64,000 bases of DNA from Echinicola jeungdonensis. Lineage in GTDB: Bacteria; Bacteroidota; Bacteroidia; Cytophagales; Cyclobacteriaceae. Within the stretch, counting starts at the first letter, position 1, and each line of letters starts with the position of its first letter. The notes beneath the pieces were generated by a model. It saw nothing but the letters and a program-made list of their open reading frames with translations, did no database searches and was not told the origin of the DNA. The position numbers were made by a program, and so were the translations under genes. Shown piece after piece: positions 7,565 through 16,105 of the stretch. The stretch is taken from the NCBI RefSeq assembly GCF_030409905.1, contig NZ_JAUFQT010000001.1:1262001-1326000 (forward strand). The letters run 5' to 3'.

Positions 7565-9427
7565 TTATTTCTCAAAAAAACTGCGAATTCTATTTAAATC
7601 AAGCTTTTCAAAGGTTTTGTTCCCGGAAAGTCCATAATTGGGGTTTTGACAGGCAAATAGCTGACCAACCAGGGTTTCCATTTCCTGGGCATTTAATTTT
7701 GCTCCTTTTTTAATGGAAGATTTTTTCGCCAATGACCTTGCCAAGTTTTCCTTGTTTTCCAGGGAAAGTTCGGATTTGAAATGGTTAAATTGTTCCAAAA
7801 GCCCTTCAAATAAAGCTTTTTCATTGTTGATGGACACATCAGCCGGCACCCCTTTCACCAATACGGTATGCTGCCCAAATTCTTCCACTACAAATCCCAA
7901 ATCGGATAATTCCTCCTGTAAGTCCATCACAAGGGCAAAATCTGCAGGGCTTAAGGAAATGCTTTGGGGAAACAAACATTGTTGTGATGCCCCTCCTGCA
8001 TTATTCAGTTGTTTTAGGAAGCGTTCATAAAGAATCCTTTCATGACTGGCCTGTTGGTCCAACAGAAGTACTCCGGAACTCATCTGAGCTACAATATACG
8101 TCATTTCCACTTGAAAAGTAGCCCCCTTTCCTGCTTCTTCGGAAGATAACAAGCTTTCCTTTTTTTCTACCTCCTCATTGGCTTTACTGCTGAAAGTGAG
8201 CAATTCGGTACCAACCTCCTCTTTTCCTTGCCTTAATGCCTCCGTCTTAATTGGATCAGAAGAGCTGGAATGTCCCTCAAATAAACGCTCCCATTCGGTA
8301 CTATCTTTTTGTTTGTACAATGGGGAAGTAAAGGTCTTGTAATTGTTTTCCCGCTTGACATCATCACTTTTTTGCTCGTCATTTTTCCAATTTTCAGAAA
8401 AATTAACATCCATGCTAAAATCCAAGGTAGGCACCACATTATGGGCCCCAAGGGCTTGTTTGACTCCTGACCGTACCACTGAATAGATAGTCCTTTCATC
8501 GTCAAATTTGATTTCAGTTTTGGTAGGATGAACATTGATGTCAATATGGCTAGGATCAATCTCCAAAAACAACACATAAAATGGATGTTGATCTGAAGCG
8601 ATCAAACCTTCATAGGCATTGGAAACTGCATGATGCAGGTAATTGCTTTTTATATAGCGGTTATTGACAAAGAAATACTGTTCGCCTCTGGATTTTTTGG
8701 CATTTTCAGGTTTTCCCACATACCCTTTTATCTTAACATGAGGGGTATCCTCCTGACAAGCCACCAGCTTACCCTGATAATTTTTTCCAAATATCCCTAC
8801 TATCCTTTGGCTTAGCTTTCCAGGGTTGAGCCTGAAAAGTTCCATATCATTTTGCATCAATGAAAATTTGATCTCAGGATAGGACAAAGCAACCCTTTGG
8901 AACTCCTCCACAATATGTTTCATTTCCACAGGATTGGACTTGAGGAAATTCCTCCGGGCAGGAACATTATAAAAAAGGTTTTTTACTGCTATAGAAGTCC
9001 CGTCAGGACACACAACGGGTTCTTGTTTTTTGACCTCTGAACCTTCCACAAATAGCAAAGTCCCCAACTCCTCTTCACTTTGTTTGGTCTTCATCTCCAC
9101 TTGGGCAACCGCAGCAATGGAAGCAAGGGCTTCACCCCTAAAACCAAAGGTCTTAATGGCAAAAAGATCTTCCGATTTTCTGATCTTCGAAGTGGCATGC
9201 CTTTCAAAACTCATCCGGGCATCCGTAAGGCTCATTCCCTTACCATTGTCTATGACCTGAATCAGCATCTTTCCAGCCTCCTTGATCATTACCTGTACCT
9301 CTGTGGCCCCTGCATCTACGGAATTTTCCATCATTTCTTTTAGGGCAGAGGATGGCCGCTGCACTACTTCCCCCGCAGCTATTTGGTTGGCAATAGCATC
9401 CGGAAGCAGCTGAATTATATCACTCAT
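7565..9427 (-). CDS. mutL: DNA mismatch repair protein MutL
   Basis: MutL links mismatch recognition by MutS to strand removal. The N-terminal GHKL ATPase is complete: MENSVDAGA, DNGKGM and FGFRGEAL are visible within the first 110 residues. A low-complexity linker at about 340-440 leads to the C-terminal dimerisation domain. The endonuclease metal motif DQHA(x)2E(x)4E appears as DQQASHERILYE (Asp457, Glu463, Glu468), with Gln in place of His. The other endonuclease motifs, such as CPHGRP, are not recognisable; the corresponding region reads CQNPNYG. The start overlaps the end of the upstream gene by 8 bp, which suggests coupled translation. Confidence 0.96.
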   Translation of the reverse strand: MSDIIQLLPDAIANQIAAGEVVQRPSSALKEMMENSVDAGATEVQVMIKEAGKMLIQVIDNGKGMSLTDARMSFERHATSKIRKSEDLFAIKTFGFRGEALASIAAVAQVEMKTKQSEEELGTLLFVEGSEVKKQEPVVCPDGTSIAVKNLFYNVPARRNFLKSNPVEMKHIVEEFQRVALSYPEIKFSLMQNDMELFRLNPGKLSQRIVGIFGKNYQGKLVACQEDTPHVKIKGYVGKPENAKKSRGEQYFFVNNRYIKSNYLHHAVSNAYEGLIASDQHPFYVLFLEIDPSHIDINVHPTKTEIKFDDERTIYSVVRSGVKQALGAHNVVPTLDFSMDVNFSENWKNDEQKSDDVKRENNYKTFTSPLYKQKDSTEWERLFEGHSSSSDPIKTEALRQGKEEVGTELLTFSSKANEEVEKKESLLSSEEAGKGATFQVEMTYIVAQMSSGVLLLDQQASHERILYERFLKQLNNAGGASQQCLFPQSISLSPADFALVMDLQEELSDLGFVVEEFGQHTVLVKGVPADVSINNEKALFEGLLEQFNHFKSELSLENKENLARSLAKKSSIKKGAKLNAQEMETLVGQLFACQNPNYGLSGNKTFEKLDLNRIRSFFEK

Positions 9428-9836
9428 GTTTTTTCCCTTTCAATCTAAAAAATAAAACAACTGCCGCTATTCCGATGGCCAGATAAAGCATGTAGTAAAG
9501 AATATCCGCCCCCCAATAAAGGTAACCGGTAATGGTGCCTACCAGGAAAAGTAATATGATCAATCGAAGCATACCCACACTATTGAATATGCTGGAAGGT
9601 TTATTCCGAATCGGCCCCCCATGGGTAAATGCCCCCCTGATAGTGGAGGCATGATAATCCTCCTCTTTCAATTTTTCACCTATTCCTTCCCCTGGTTTCA
9701 ATAAACCTTTGGCCTCAAGCTCCCGTTTGATTCTGGCAGTTTTTTGTTCTATTTCTTCCTTTACAGGATCATAATGCCTGGGTTTCATTTCAAACCGCAT
9801 TGGCCGGGCCGTTTTAAATATGGAAGGAAATTTCAT
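9420..9836 (-). CDS. Conserved hypothetical membrane protein upstream of mutL
   Basis: The 138-residue protein begins with a basic, hydrophilic half that has a charged helical stretch (EEIEQKTARIKRELEAKG). It ends with two predicted membrane helices (about residues 88-108 and 112-130) and a Lys-rich tail. I do not recognise a named domain. It is the first gene of the leftward operon with mutL and the two rhomboids and overlaps mutL by 8 bp. The arrangement suggests co-expression, not a shared function. Topology (large N-terminal part in the cytoplasm) is inferred from the positive charges. Confidence 0.7.
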   Translation of the reverse strand: MKFPSIFKTARPMRFEMKPRHYDPVKEEIEQKTARIKRELEAKGLLKPGEGIGEKLKEEDYHASTIRGAFTHGGPIRNKPSSIFNSVGMLRLIILLFLVGTITGYLYWGADILYYMLYLAIGIAAVVLFFRLKGKKHE

Positions 9837-9974
9837 GATAATTTCTGATTCGTTTAAACGATTATTTCGTTAGTAAGGAGTAATCCAGCAACTGTTCATC
9901 AAAATTTGATAGGCAGAAGCTTGATTTTTACGTATGTTTGGGCCGTCAATTAATAGCGGTGAAATACGTCCTTA

Positions 9975-9982
9975 CAAAGGTA
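9975..9982 (-). promoter_or_regulatory. -7 element for the mutL-rhomboid operon
   Basis: Read on the minus strand this is TACCTTTG, an exact TAnnTTTG match, about 140 nt before the first gene. No strong -33 TTG is visible. On the plus strand a second element (TATGTTTG, 9933-9940) faces the GH3 gene, so the divergent promoters would overlap. Confidence 0.4.
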
Positions 9983-10017
9983 TTTTAAATTTTAAGCAAT
10001 AAAAACTAAACATCTGC

Positions 10018-12975
10018 ATGCGGCAAAAAGTTTGGATCACCCTTCTCTGCATATTTGTTCAAGTAAATTTGATCTTTGCCTTTCCTAAAGTGGAAGGTAA
10101 CCAAGACCCTTTGAGGGCTTTGGATCCCAAAGCTCAGAGACAATGGGTGGACAGTGTTTTTAACAGCATGTCCTTTGAAGGCCGTCTTGGACAATTGTTT
10201 ATGGTGGCTGCATTTTCCAATAAGGACCAAGAACATGTTGAAGAAATCAGCAAACTCATTCAGGAAGAAAACCTTGGAGGGCTTATTTTCTTCCAGGGAG
10301 GACCGGTCCGGCAAGCCAAACTAACCAACCACTACCAATCCATTTCTGATACCCCACTATTCATTGCCATGGATGCTGAATGGGGAATCAGCATGCGGCT
10401 GGACAGTGTTTTGCAGTTCCCAAAGCAAATGACTTTAGGGGCCATTGAAAATGATGAGCTAATATATAAGATGGGTACTGAAATTGCCCGCCAATTTAAA
10501 GCAATGGGAATGCATATCAATTTTGCCCCAGTAGTGGATGTCAATTCAAACCCCGAAAACCCGGTGATTGGGTACCGGGCTTTTGGAGAAGAAAAAAAGA
10601 AAGTGGCACAAAAAGCCCTGGCTTACATGAAAGGTTTGCAGGACCATGGCATTATGGCCAATGCCAAGCATTTTCCCGGGCATGGGGACACGGACGCTGA
10701 CTCCCACTTTACCACGCCAGTAATCCAAAATTCCGAAAAACATATTTCCGAGATAGACCTATACCCTTACAGGCAATTGATTCGTCAGGACCTCATGAGT
10801 GTAATGGTGGCCCACCTTCACATCCCAAGCCTCGGCACTACTTCCAAACTTCCTTCTACCTTGAGTAAGAACGTGGTTACCGACTTGCTAAAGGATGATC
10901 TTGGATTTGAAGGGCTTATTTTCACCGATGCCCTAAATATGAAAGGGGTAAGCCAGCACCACAAACCCGGAGAGGTTGACTTATTGGCCTTATTGGCGGG
11001 AAACGACATTTTGCTTTACTCAGAGGACGTTCCTAGATCAAAAAAATTAATCCTTGAAGCAGTCAAAGAGGGACGAATCAGCGAGGAAGAAATTGACGAA
11101 CGGGTAAGGAAAGTGCTCAGGGCCAAATATTGGGCTGGACTCAATCAAAACAACCCTATTTCTACCGATAAATTGGTGGAAAGGGTAAGTACCTTTGAAA
11201 CAAAGGCCCTCATAGAACAACTTTATGCAGCCTCCATTACCATGGTGGCCAATAAAGGTGATTTCCTGCCCCTAAAAAACCTGGACCTCCTTAAAATGGC
11301 CTCCATCACGGTAGGTGATGGTGGTGGCACTTTTCAAAAACAACTAGACAGGTATGGTCCATTTCATCACTTTACCCTTCCCAGGAACAGCAGCACAGGC
11401 ACCTACAGGGCCTTGCAAGAAAATCTAAAAGATTACAATACCATCGTGGTAGGAATCACCGATGTAAGTAATAACCCCAAAAAGGATTTTGGCATCAAGG
11501 AAAGTGACATGTATTTTATCAAAAACCTAAGTAAAAAATACAATGTCATAACGGTACTTTTTGGGAATGCATATGCCGCCAAATTCCTGGAAGGAATGCC
11601 ACATGTATTGGTGGCCTATGAAGAAAATGAATTTACTGAGAAAATTGCCCCTCAAATTATTTTTGGTGCCAGACCGGCCCTTGGAAGCCTTCCTGCTTCA
11701 GTTAGCCCAGATTTTCCTGCAGGAACGGGTTTAGAGCTTGAACCGATTGGTCGCTTGGGATATAGCCAACCCGAAACACAGGGAATGGATAGCAGGGTGC
11801 TCTTGCAAATCGATGAAAAGGTGGAGCGGGCAATTGCAAAAAAATCTACACCAGGAGCCATCGTTTTGGTAGCCAAAAATGGAAAGGTGGTATTTGAAAA
11901 AGCTTATGGACATCATGACTATTCCCAGTCCAGGCAGGTGACCCCTAAGACCCTTTATGACATTGCCTCCATTACCAAAGTCATGGCCACTACCCAGATC
12001 TTGATGTTTTTGGAAAGCAGAGAACTCATAGACATGGGTGATCCCATAGGCAAATATCTGCCAGAACTTAATAAAACCAACAAGGGCAAATTGCTATTGA
12101 AGGACATCATGGCCCACGAGGCTGGATTGGTTTCCTGGATTCCTCATTATACCCAAACCCTTGAATCCGGTCATTGGAAAAAAGGCTATTATTCTGACCA
12201 GGAAAAAAGGGGTTATTCCATCCAAGTAGCCAAAGACATGTATGCCATGAACACATTGCCAGACAGTGTATGGAAATGGACAATTGAATCAGAGCTTAGA
12301 CCTTTACCCTATGGCAAAAAGAAATATGATTATAAATACTCGGATCTGGGCATGTATATGCTTCGAAGGTTGATTGAAAAAGTAGTCAACCAACCCATGA
12401 ATGAATTTTTGGAACAAAATTTCTTTGAGCCCCTAGGCTTATATACATTGACCTATTTACCATTGGAAAAATATGGTCCCGAGGACATTGCCCCTACTGA
12501 AAACGATCAAATATTTAGAAAATCAACCATCCAGGGATATGTACATGACCCCGGAGCAGCTATGTTGGGGGGAGTTGGTGGCCATGCCGGTTTATTTGGT
12601 ACAGCCAATGATTTGGCGGTCATGATGCAAATGATGCTCCAGGGAGGAAATTATGGTGGCGTAAACTTATTGGATGCAAAAACCGTAAAAGAATTTACCC
12701 AACGTCAATCCGACCAAAGTAGAAGGGCTTGGGGTTGGGACAAACCAGAACCTGAACCTGATAAGGGTGGAGGGGCTGGTAAACTGTCCCCAAAAAGCAG
12801 TTTTGGTCATACCGGTTTTACAGGAACAGCAGTATGGGCTGATCCAAAAAATGAACTGATATATGTATTCCTTTCCAATAGGGTACACCCGGATGCAAGC
12901 AATAACAGTTTGCTGACAGATGATGTTAGAACTGATATACATGACATTATCTATCGTTCCCTTAAGGAACAATGA
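10018..12975 (+). CDS. Secreted GH3 beta-N-acetylhexosaminidase fused to a beta-lactamase-like serine hydrolase
   Basis: The 985-residue protein has a signal peptide (about 1-21) and two enzyme modules. The GH3 module (about 35-380) carries the NagZ-type signature KHFPGHGDT at 217-225 and a likely nucleophile Asp304 in FTDALNM. NagZ enzymes remove GlcNAc from muropeptides. A linking GH3 C-terminal-like region (about 400-560) leads to a class C beta-lactamase/DD-peptidase fold (about 590-985) with the SxxK motif SITK at 651-654, YSD near 773-775 and a GHTG motif replacing KTG. This fusion recurs in Bacteroidota and points to turnover of peptidoglycan fragments in the periplasm. Whether the second module hydrolyses peptide, ester or lactam bonds cannot be decided from the sequence. 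The bshA frame follows directly. Confidence 0.9.
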   Translation: MRQKVWITLLCIFVQVNLIFAFPKVEGNQDPLRALDPKAQRQWVDSVFNSMSFEGRLGQLFMVAAFSNKDQEHVEEISKLIQEENLGGLIFFQGGPVRQAKLTNHYQSISDTPLFIAMDAEWGISMRLDSVLQFPKQMTLGAIENDELIYKMGTEIARQFKAMGMHINFAPVVDVNSNPENPVIGYRAFGEEKKKVAQKALAYMKGLQDHGIMANAKHFPGHGDTDADSHFTTPVIQNSEKHISEIDLYPYRQLIRQDLMSVMVAHLHIPSLGTTSKLPSTLSKNVVTDLLKDDLGFEGLIFTDALNMKGVSQHHKPGEVDLLALLAGNDILLYSEDVPRSKKLILEAVKEGRISEEEIDERVRKVLRAKYWAGLNQNNPISTDKLVERVSTFETKALIEQLYAASITMVANKGDFLPLKNLDLLKMASITVGDGGGTFQKQLDRYGPFHHFTLPRNSSTGTYRALQENLKDYNTIVVGITDVSNNPKKDFGIKESDMYFIKNLSKKYNVITVLFGNAYAAKFLEGMPHVLVAYEENEFTEKIAPQIIFGARPALGSLPASVSPDFPAGTGLELEPIGRLGYSQPETQGMDSRVLLQIDEKVERAIAKKSTPGAIVLVAKNGKVVFEKAYGHHDYSQSRQVTPKTLYDIASITKVMATTQILMFLESRELIDMGDPIGKYLPELNKTNKGKLLLKDIMAHEAGLVSWIPHYTQTLESGHWKKGYYSDQEKRGYSIQVAKDMYAMNTLPDSVWKWTIESELRPLPYGKKKYDYKYSDLGMYMLRRLIEKVVNQPMNEFLEQNFFEPLGLYTLTYLPLEKYGPEDIAPTENDQIFRKSTIQGYVHDPGAAMLGGVGGHAGLFGTANDLAVMMQMMLQGGNYGGVNLLDAKTVKEFTQRQSDQSRRAWGWDKPEPEPDKGGGAGKLSPKSSFGHTGFTGTAVWADPKNELIYVFLSNRVHPDASNNSLLTDDVRTDIHDIIYRSLKEQ

Positions 12976-13061
12976 AAAATTCCGGGTTTTTTGAACAAAT
13001 TGGGAGGGATTTGTTGTTAAAGGAAGCATTATTTACAAAATGGTTTTTTAATAAAGAAAAA

Positions 13062-14201
13062 ATGAGAATTGGAATTGTCTGTTACCCAACATTTGGGGGG
13101 AGTGGCGTTGTAGCTACTGAATTGGGAAAAGCCCTTGCAAAAGAAGGCCATGAGATACATTTTATCACATACAGGCAACCCACTCGACTGGATTTTTTTA
13201 ATGAAAATTTATTTTACCATGAAGTAGATATCAAAAGCTATCCGCTTTTTGAACATGCTCCCTATGAATTGGCTTTGGCAAGTAAAATGGTCAATGTAGT
13301 GGAATTCGAAAAACTGGACCTATTGCATGTCCATTATGCGATCCCACATGCTTCTGCTGCCTATATGGCCAAGCAAATACTCAAAAGTCAGGGTATAGAA
13401 ATTCCAGTGGTCACCACCCTCCATGGTACGGATATTACCTTGGTAGGGAAGGATCCCAATTATGCCCCTGTAGTCACCTTCAGTATCAACCAATCCGATG
13501 GTGTAACTGCCGTTTCTGAAGACCTGAAGAAAGCTACCTTTGAACATTTTGACATCAAAAAGGACATTGAAGTGATCCCCAACTTTATTGACCTGGACCG
13601 CTTCAAAAAACAAAAGAAAGAGCATTTTAAAAGGGCCATTTGTCCCAATGATGAAAAATTATTGGTCCACACTTCCAATTTCAGAAAGGTAAAAAGGGTG
13701 GAAGATGTGATCAAAGTGTTTTTTGAAATCCGAAAAGTTCTCCCCTCAAAACTCTTATTGGTGGGTGACGGTCCGGAAAGGGATAAAATGGAACGCCTAT
13801 GCCGTGAGCTAGGTACTTGTGAAGACACCCGGTTTTTGGGAAAACTGGATGCGGTGGAAGAGGTTCTGTCGGTTTCTGACCTTTTCTTGATCCCTTCTGA
13901 AAAAGAAAGTTTTGGATTAGCGGCCTTGGAAGCCATGGCTTGTGAAGTCCCAGTCCTTTCCTCTAATGCCGGAGGGATCCCTGAAGTAAATATAGATGGA
14001 GTAACAGGCTTTGCTTGTCCTATTGGAGACATCAAAGAAATGACCCAAAAAGCCCTGTTTATCCTTTCAGATGAAAATCTTCCAGGATTTAAAAAGCGGG
14101 CATTGGCCAGGGCAAAAGAATATGATGTTTCCAATATCCTTCCCCATTATGAAAAATTTTATAAGGAAACGATTGAAAAAACTTTAACATTGACGAAATA
14201 A
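13062..14201 (+). CDS. bshA: N-acetyl-alpha-D-glucosaminyl L-malate synthase BshA
   Basis: BshA is the GT4 glycosyltransferase that joins GlcNAc from UDP-GlcNAc to L-malate, the first step of bacillithiol synthesis. The N-terminus (MRIGIVCYPTFGGSGVVA) and LHVHYAIPHA match the family, and the GT4 C-terminal motif EKESFGLAALEA is present at about residue 285. The total of 379 residues is normal. The frame is open to an ATG at 12972 that overlaps the stop of the upstream GH3 gene, but the extra 30 residues are not family-like, so the internal ATG at 13062 is used. The close spacing suggests co-transcription with the GH3 gene. No other bsh gene is in the window. Confidence 0.93.
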   Translation: MRIGIVCYPTFGGSGVVATELGKALAKEGHEIHFITYRQPTRLDFFNENLFYHEVDIKSYPLFEHAPYELALASKMVNVVEFEKLDLLHVHYAIPHASAAYMAKQILKSQGIEIPVVTTLHGTDITLVGKDPNYAPVVTFSINQSDGVTAVSEDLKKATFEHFDIKKDIEVIPNFIDLDRFKKQKKEHFKRAICPNDEKLLVHTSNFRKVKRVEDVIKVFFEIRKVLPSKLLLVGDGPERDKMERLCRELGTCEDTRFLGKLDAVEEVLSVSDLFLIPSEKESFGLAALEAMACEVPVLSSNAGGIPEVNIDGVTGFACPIGDIKEMTQKALFILSDENLPGFKKRALARAKEYDVSNILPHYEKFYKETIEKTLTLTK

Positions 14202-14341
14202 CACAAAGGACATTATTATTTCTCCCAAAGGATAAGTCCTTTTGATTTCAATCCATTAAATTTGTGGCATAAGGGGAGCTGTATTGAAATGTCCTTAATT
14301 CAACTTGCAGGACCCCAGATCAGAATTAAAATAATCTTAGG

Positions 14342-14968
14342 ATGAAAAAAATTGGAAGACTGGACAGACCCGACAACAATGGTTCAGCACAAATGTTCCA
14401 TAATCCTGTATTGGAAAAGTTATCCCGAACACATATAAGTATTCCAATTATCATGTTTTTGGTAATAGGCGGGGTGTCAATTTACAAAGGGATTACCACC
14501 ACTGAAACCCCCATCCTTTTAGGGATTGGAATTTTATTACTTGGTTTGCTTTCCTTTACTTTCGTGGAATATATGATGCACAAATATTTTTTTCATATGG
14601 TGCCCAACACCAAATTGAAAGACAAATTACAATATTCCGTACATGGGGTCCATCATGATTACCCTAAGGACAAGGATCGATTGGCCATGCCTCCATTTAT
14701 CAGTGGTTTGTATGCCTTGATTTTATATGTGGTATTTGATTTTATCATGGGAGATTATGCCTGGTATTTTCTTCCCGGTTTTCTGGTTGGTTACTCTTTG
14801 TACCTTGGTGTGCATTATGTTGTTCATGCCTATCAGCCTCCCAAAAACTTCCTGAAATCACTTTGGGTCAACCATGCCATCCACCATTATAAAAACCCGG
14901 ATGTAGCATTTGGAGTAAGCTCTCCACTTTGGGATTTTATCCTTGGAACCATGCCCAAAAGAGATTAA
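14342..14968 (+). CDS. Fatty acid hydroxylase / sterol desaturase superfamily membrane protein
   Basis: The 208-residue membrane protein has the eight-histidine di-iron pattern of this superfamily: HKYFFH, HGVHH, HYVVH and HAIHH. About four membrane helices surround the motifs. Its length and the HGVHHDYPKDKDR block resemble fatty acid 2-hydroxylases, which put a hydroxyl group on lipid acyl chains; that would suit the sphingolipids of this phylum. Carotenoid hydroxylase is another possibility. A TAAATTTG element lies about 80 bp upstream (14257-14264), and a clear terminator follows. Confidence 0.82.
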   Translation: MKKIGRLDRPDNNGSAQMFHNPVLEKLSRTHISIPIIMFLVIGGVSIYKGITTTETPILLGIGILLLGLLSFTFVEYMMHKYFFHMVPNTKLKDKLQYSVHGVHHDYPKDKDRLAMPPFISGLYALILYVVFDFIMGDYAWYFLPGFLVGYSLYLGVHYVVHAYQPPKNFLKSLWVNHAIHHYKNPDVAFGVSSPLWDFILGTMPKRD

Positions 14969-14978
14969 AAATAAACTG

Positions 14979-15006
14979 GCCTTCTTTCATTAAAGAAGGC
15001 TTTTTT
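14979..15006 (+). terminator. Rho-independent terminator after the fatty acid hydroxylase gene
   Basis: The stem GCCTTCTTT / AAAGAAGGC with a 4-nt loop is followed directly by six T residues. Confidence 0.9.
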
Positions 15007-15047
15007 GTGAAATACTAAACCCAAACCTAACCGATAAAGCCCTAAAT

Positions 15048-15862
15048 ATGAAAATCAGCATAATCGGTCTTGGCTGGCTAGGGGAACCCTTGGCCCACCA
15101 TTTGATCAGTCAAGGCCATGAAGTCACGGGCAGCACCACCTCTGAGGAAAAACACCAGCAGCTCACCAAAGAAGGAATTCCCAATCAAATCCTAAAATTT
15201 GTCCCCCATCCAGAAGGGAAACAGTTTAACCGTCTATTTAAAACGGATGCCCTAATAATAAATATTCCCCCCAAAGAAGACACTTTCCGGACACTTTCCA
15301 TCCAGAACAGATTAAATATGTAAAATCATTGGCCATCCAATCAAGAGTAAAGAAGGTCATATACACCAGTGCCACTTCGGTATACCCCAATCTCAACAGG
15401 TTAATGAGGGAATCTGAAAAGTTGGACCACAATAATACGGGAAACCCTGCCCTATTGGATGCGGAAAACCTTTTGTGGAAGGACCGGGATTATGATCTTA
15501 CAGTCATCCGTTTGGGTGGTTTGTTGGGAATGGACCGTATTCCAGGAAAATATTTTTCCGGAAAAGAAAATGTTCCTGGCCACCCTCCTGTCAATTATAT
15601 ACATCAATCTGACGCCATCCGCCTGATTACTTTTATCCTTGAAAAAGATATTTGGAACCAAACCTTCAATGGTGTAAGCCCTATTCACCCTAGCAAAAAA
15701 GAAGTTTTCCTTAAAAACGCCCAAGAACTGGGCATTGCCCCACCAAGAAGTTTTGATCTGGGAAAAAAAGCGGACTGGAAAGAAATTGATGGTACAAAAA
15801 TAGGGGAATTTGGGTTCCGGTTTATCTATGAGAACCCCTTATTTTTTGATTATTTGCTTTAA
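15048..15862 (+). pseudogene. Frameshifted NAD(P)-binding epimerase/dehydratase (SDR family, YeeZ-like)
   Basis: Two adjacent frames together encode one SDR-like protein. The first holds the Rossmann start MKISIIGLGWLGEPLA and runs to DALIINIPPKEDTFR. The second continues with HPEQIKYVKSLAIQ, KKVIYTSATSVYP and the rest of the fold to 15862. The match resumes if the frame slips back one base at 15288-15292, so one base is missing near CGGAC. The first part then ends at a TAA at 15321-15323. No slippery run suggests programmed shifting. It is either a real inactivating deletion or a sequencing error. The substrate of the intact protein is unknown. Confidence 0.75.
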
Positions 15863-16014
15863 ATCAAAATAAAAAAATTTAATAATTGGCCCGAAAATAG
15901 CTTTCTCACAGTCCGAAAAACCAAAACTACTTTCAAAAATACCCCTTTGCCAAATTATAATTTACAAATACGGATCAATATCAAACAAATATTCTGAACC
16001 CAATTTCAACAACC

Positions 16015-16046
16015 CCTGATTATCAGGTTCATTCGTTTATACGAAT
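16015..16046. promoter_or_regulatory. Two adjacent palindromes upstream of sucA (possible operators)
   Basis: CCTGA-TTA-TCAGG (16015-16027) and ATTCGT-TTAT-ACGAAT (16031-16046) are separated by 3 bp. They end about 30 bp before the sucA -7 element. Their position suits a transcription factor site, but no regulator can be assigned. Confidence 0.4.
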
Positions 16047-16076
16047 GTGCGGTTTTATAAAAAAAACATAAGTCTC

Positions 16077-16084
16077 TATATTTG
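16077..16084 (+). promoter_or_regulatory. -7 element for sucA
   Basis: TATATTTG matches TAnnTTTG and lies 21 bp before the sucA ATG. No convincing -33 TTG is seen; the upstream stretch is a run of T and A. The 243 bp between the SDR pseudogene and sucA hold only this and the two palindromes. Confidence 0.5.
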
Positions 16085-16105
16085 CATAGCTGAAAAACAA
16101 TAATC

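Noticed and set aside
12972..13061. In-frame upstream extension of bshA, overlapping the GH3 stop with ATGA
   Set aside because: The extra 30 residues do not resemble BshA, whose N-terminus begins at MRIGIVCYP (13062). The overlap is probably coincidental, although it cannot be excluded.
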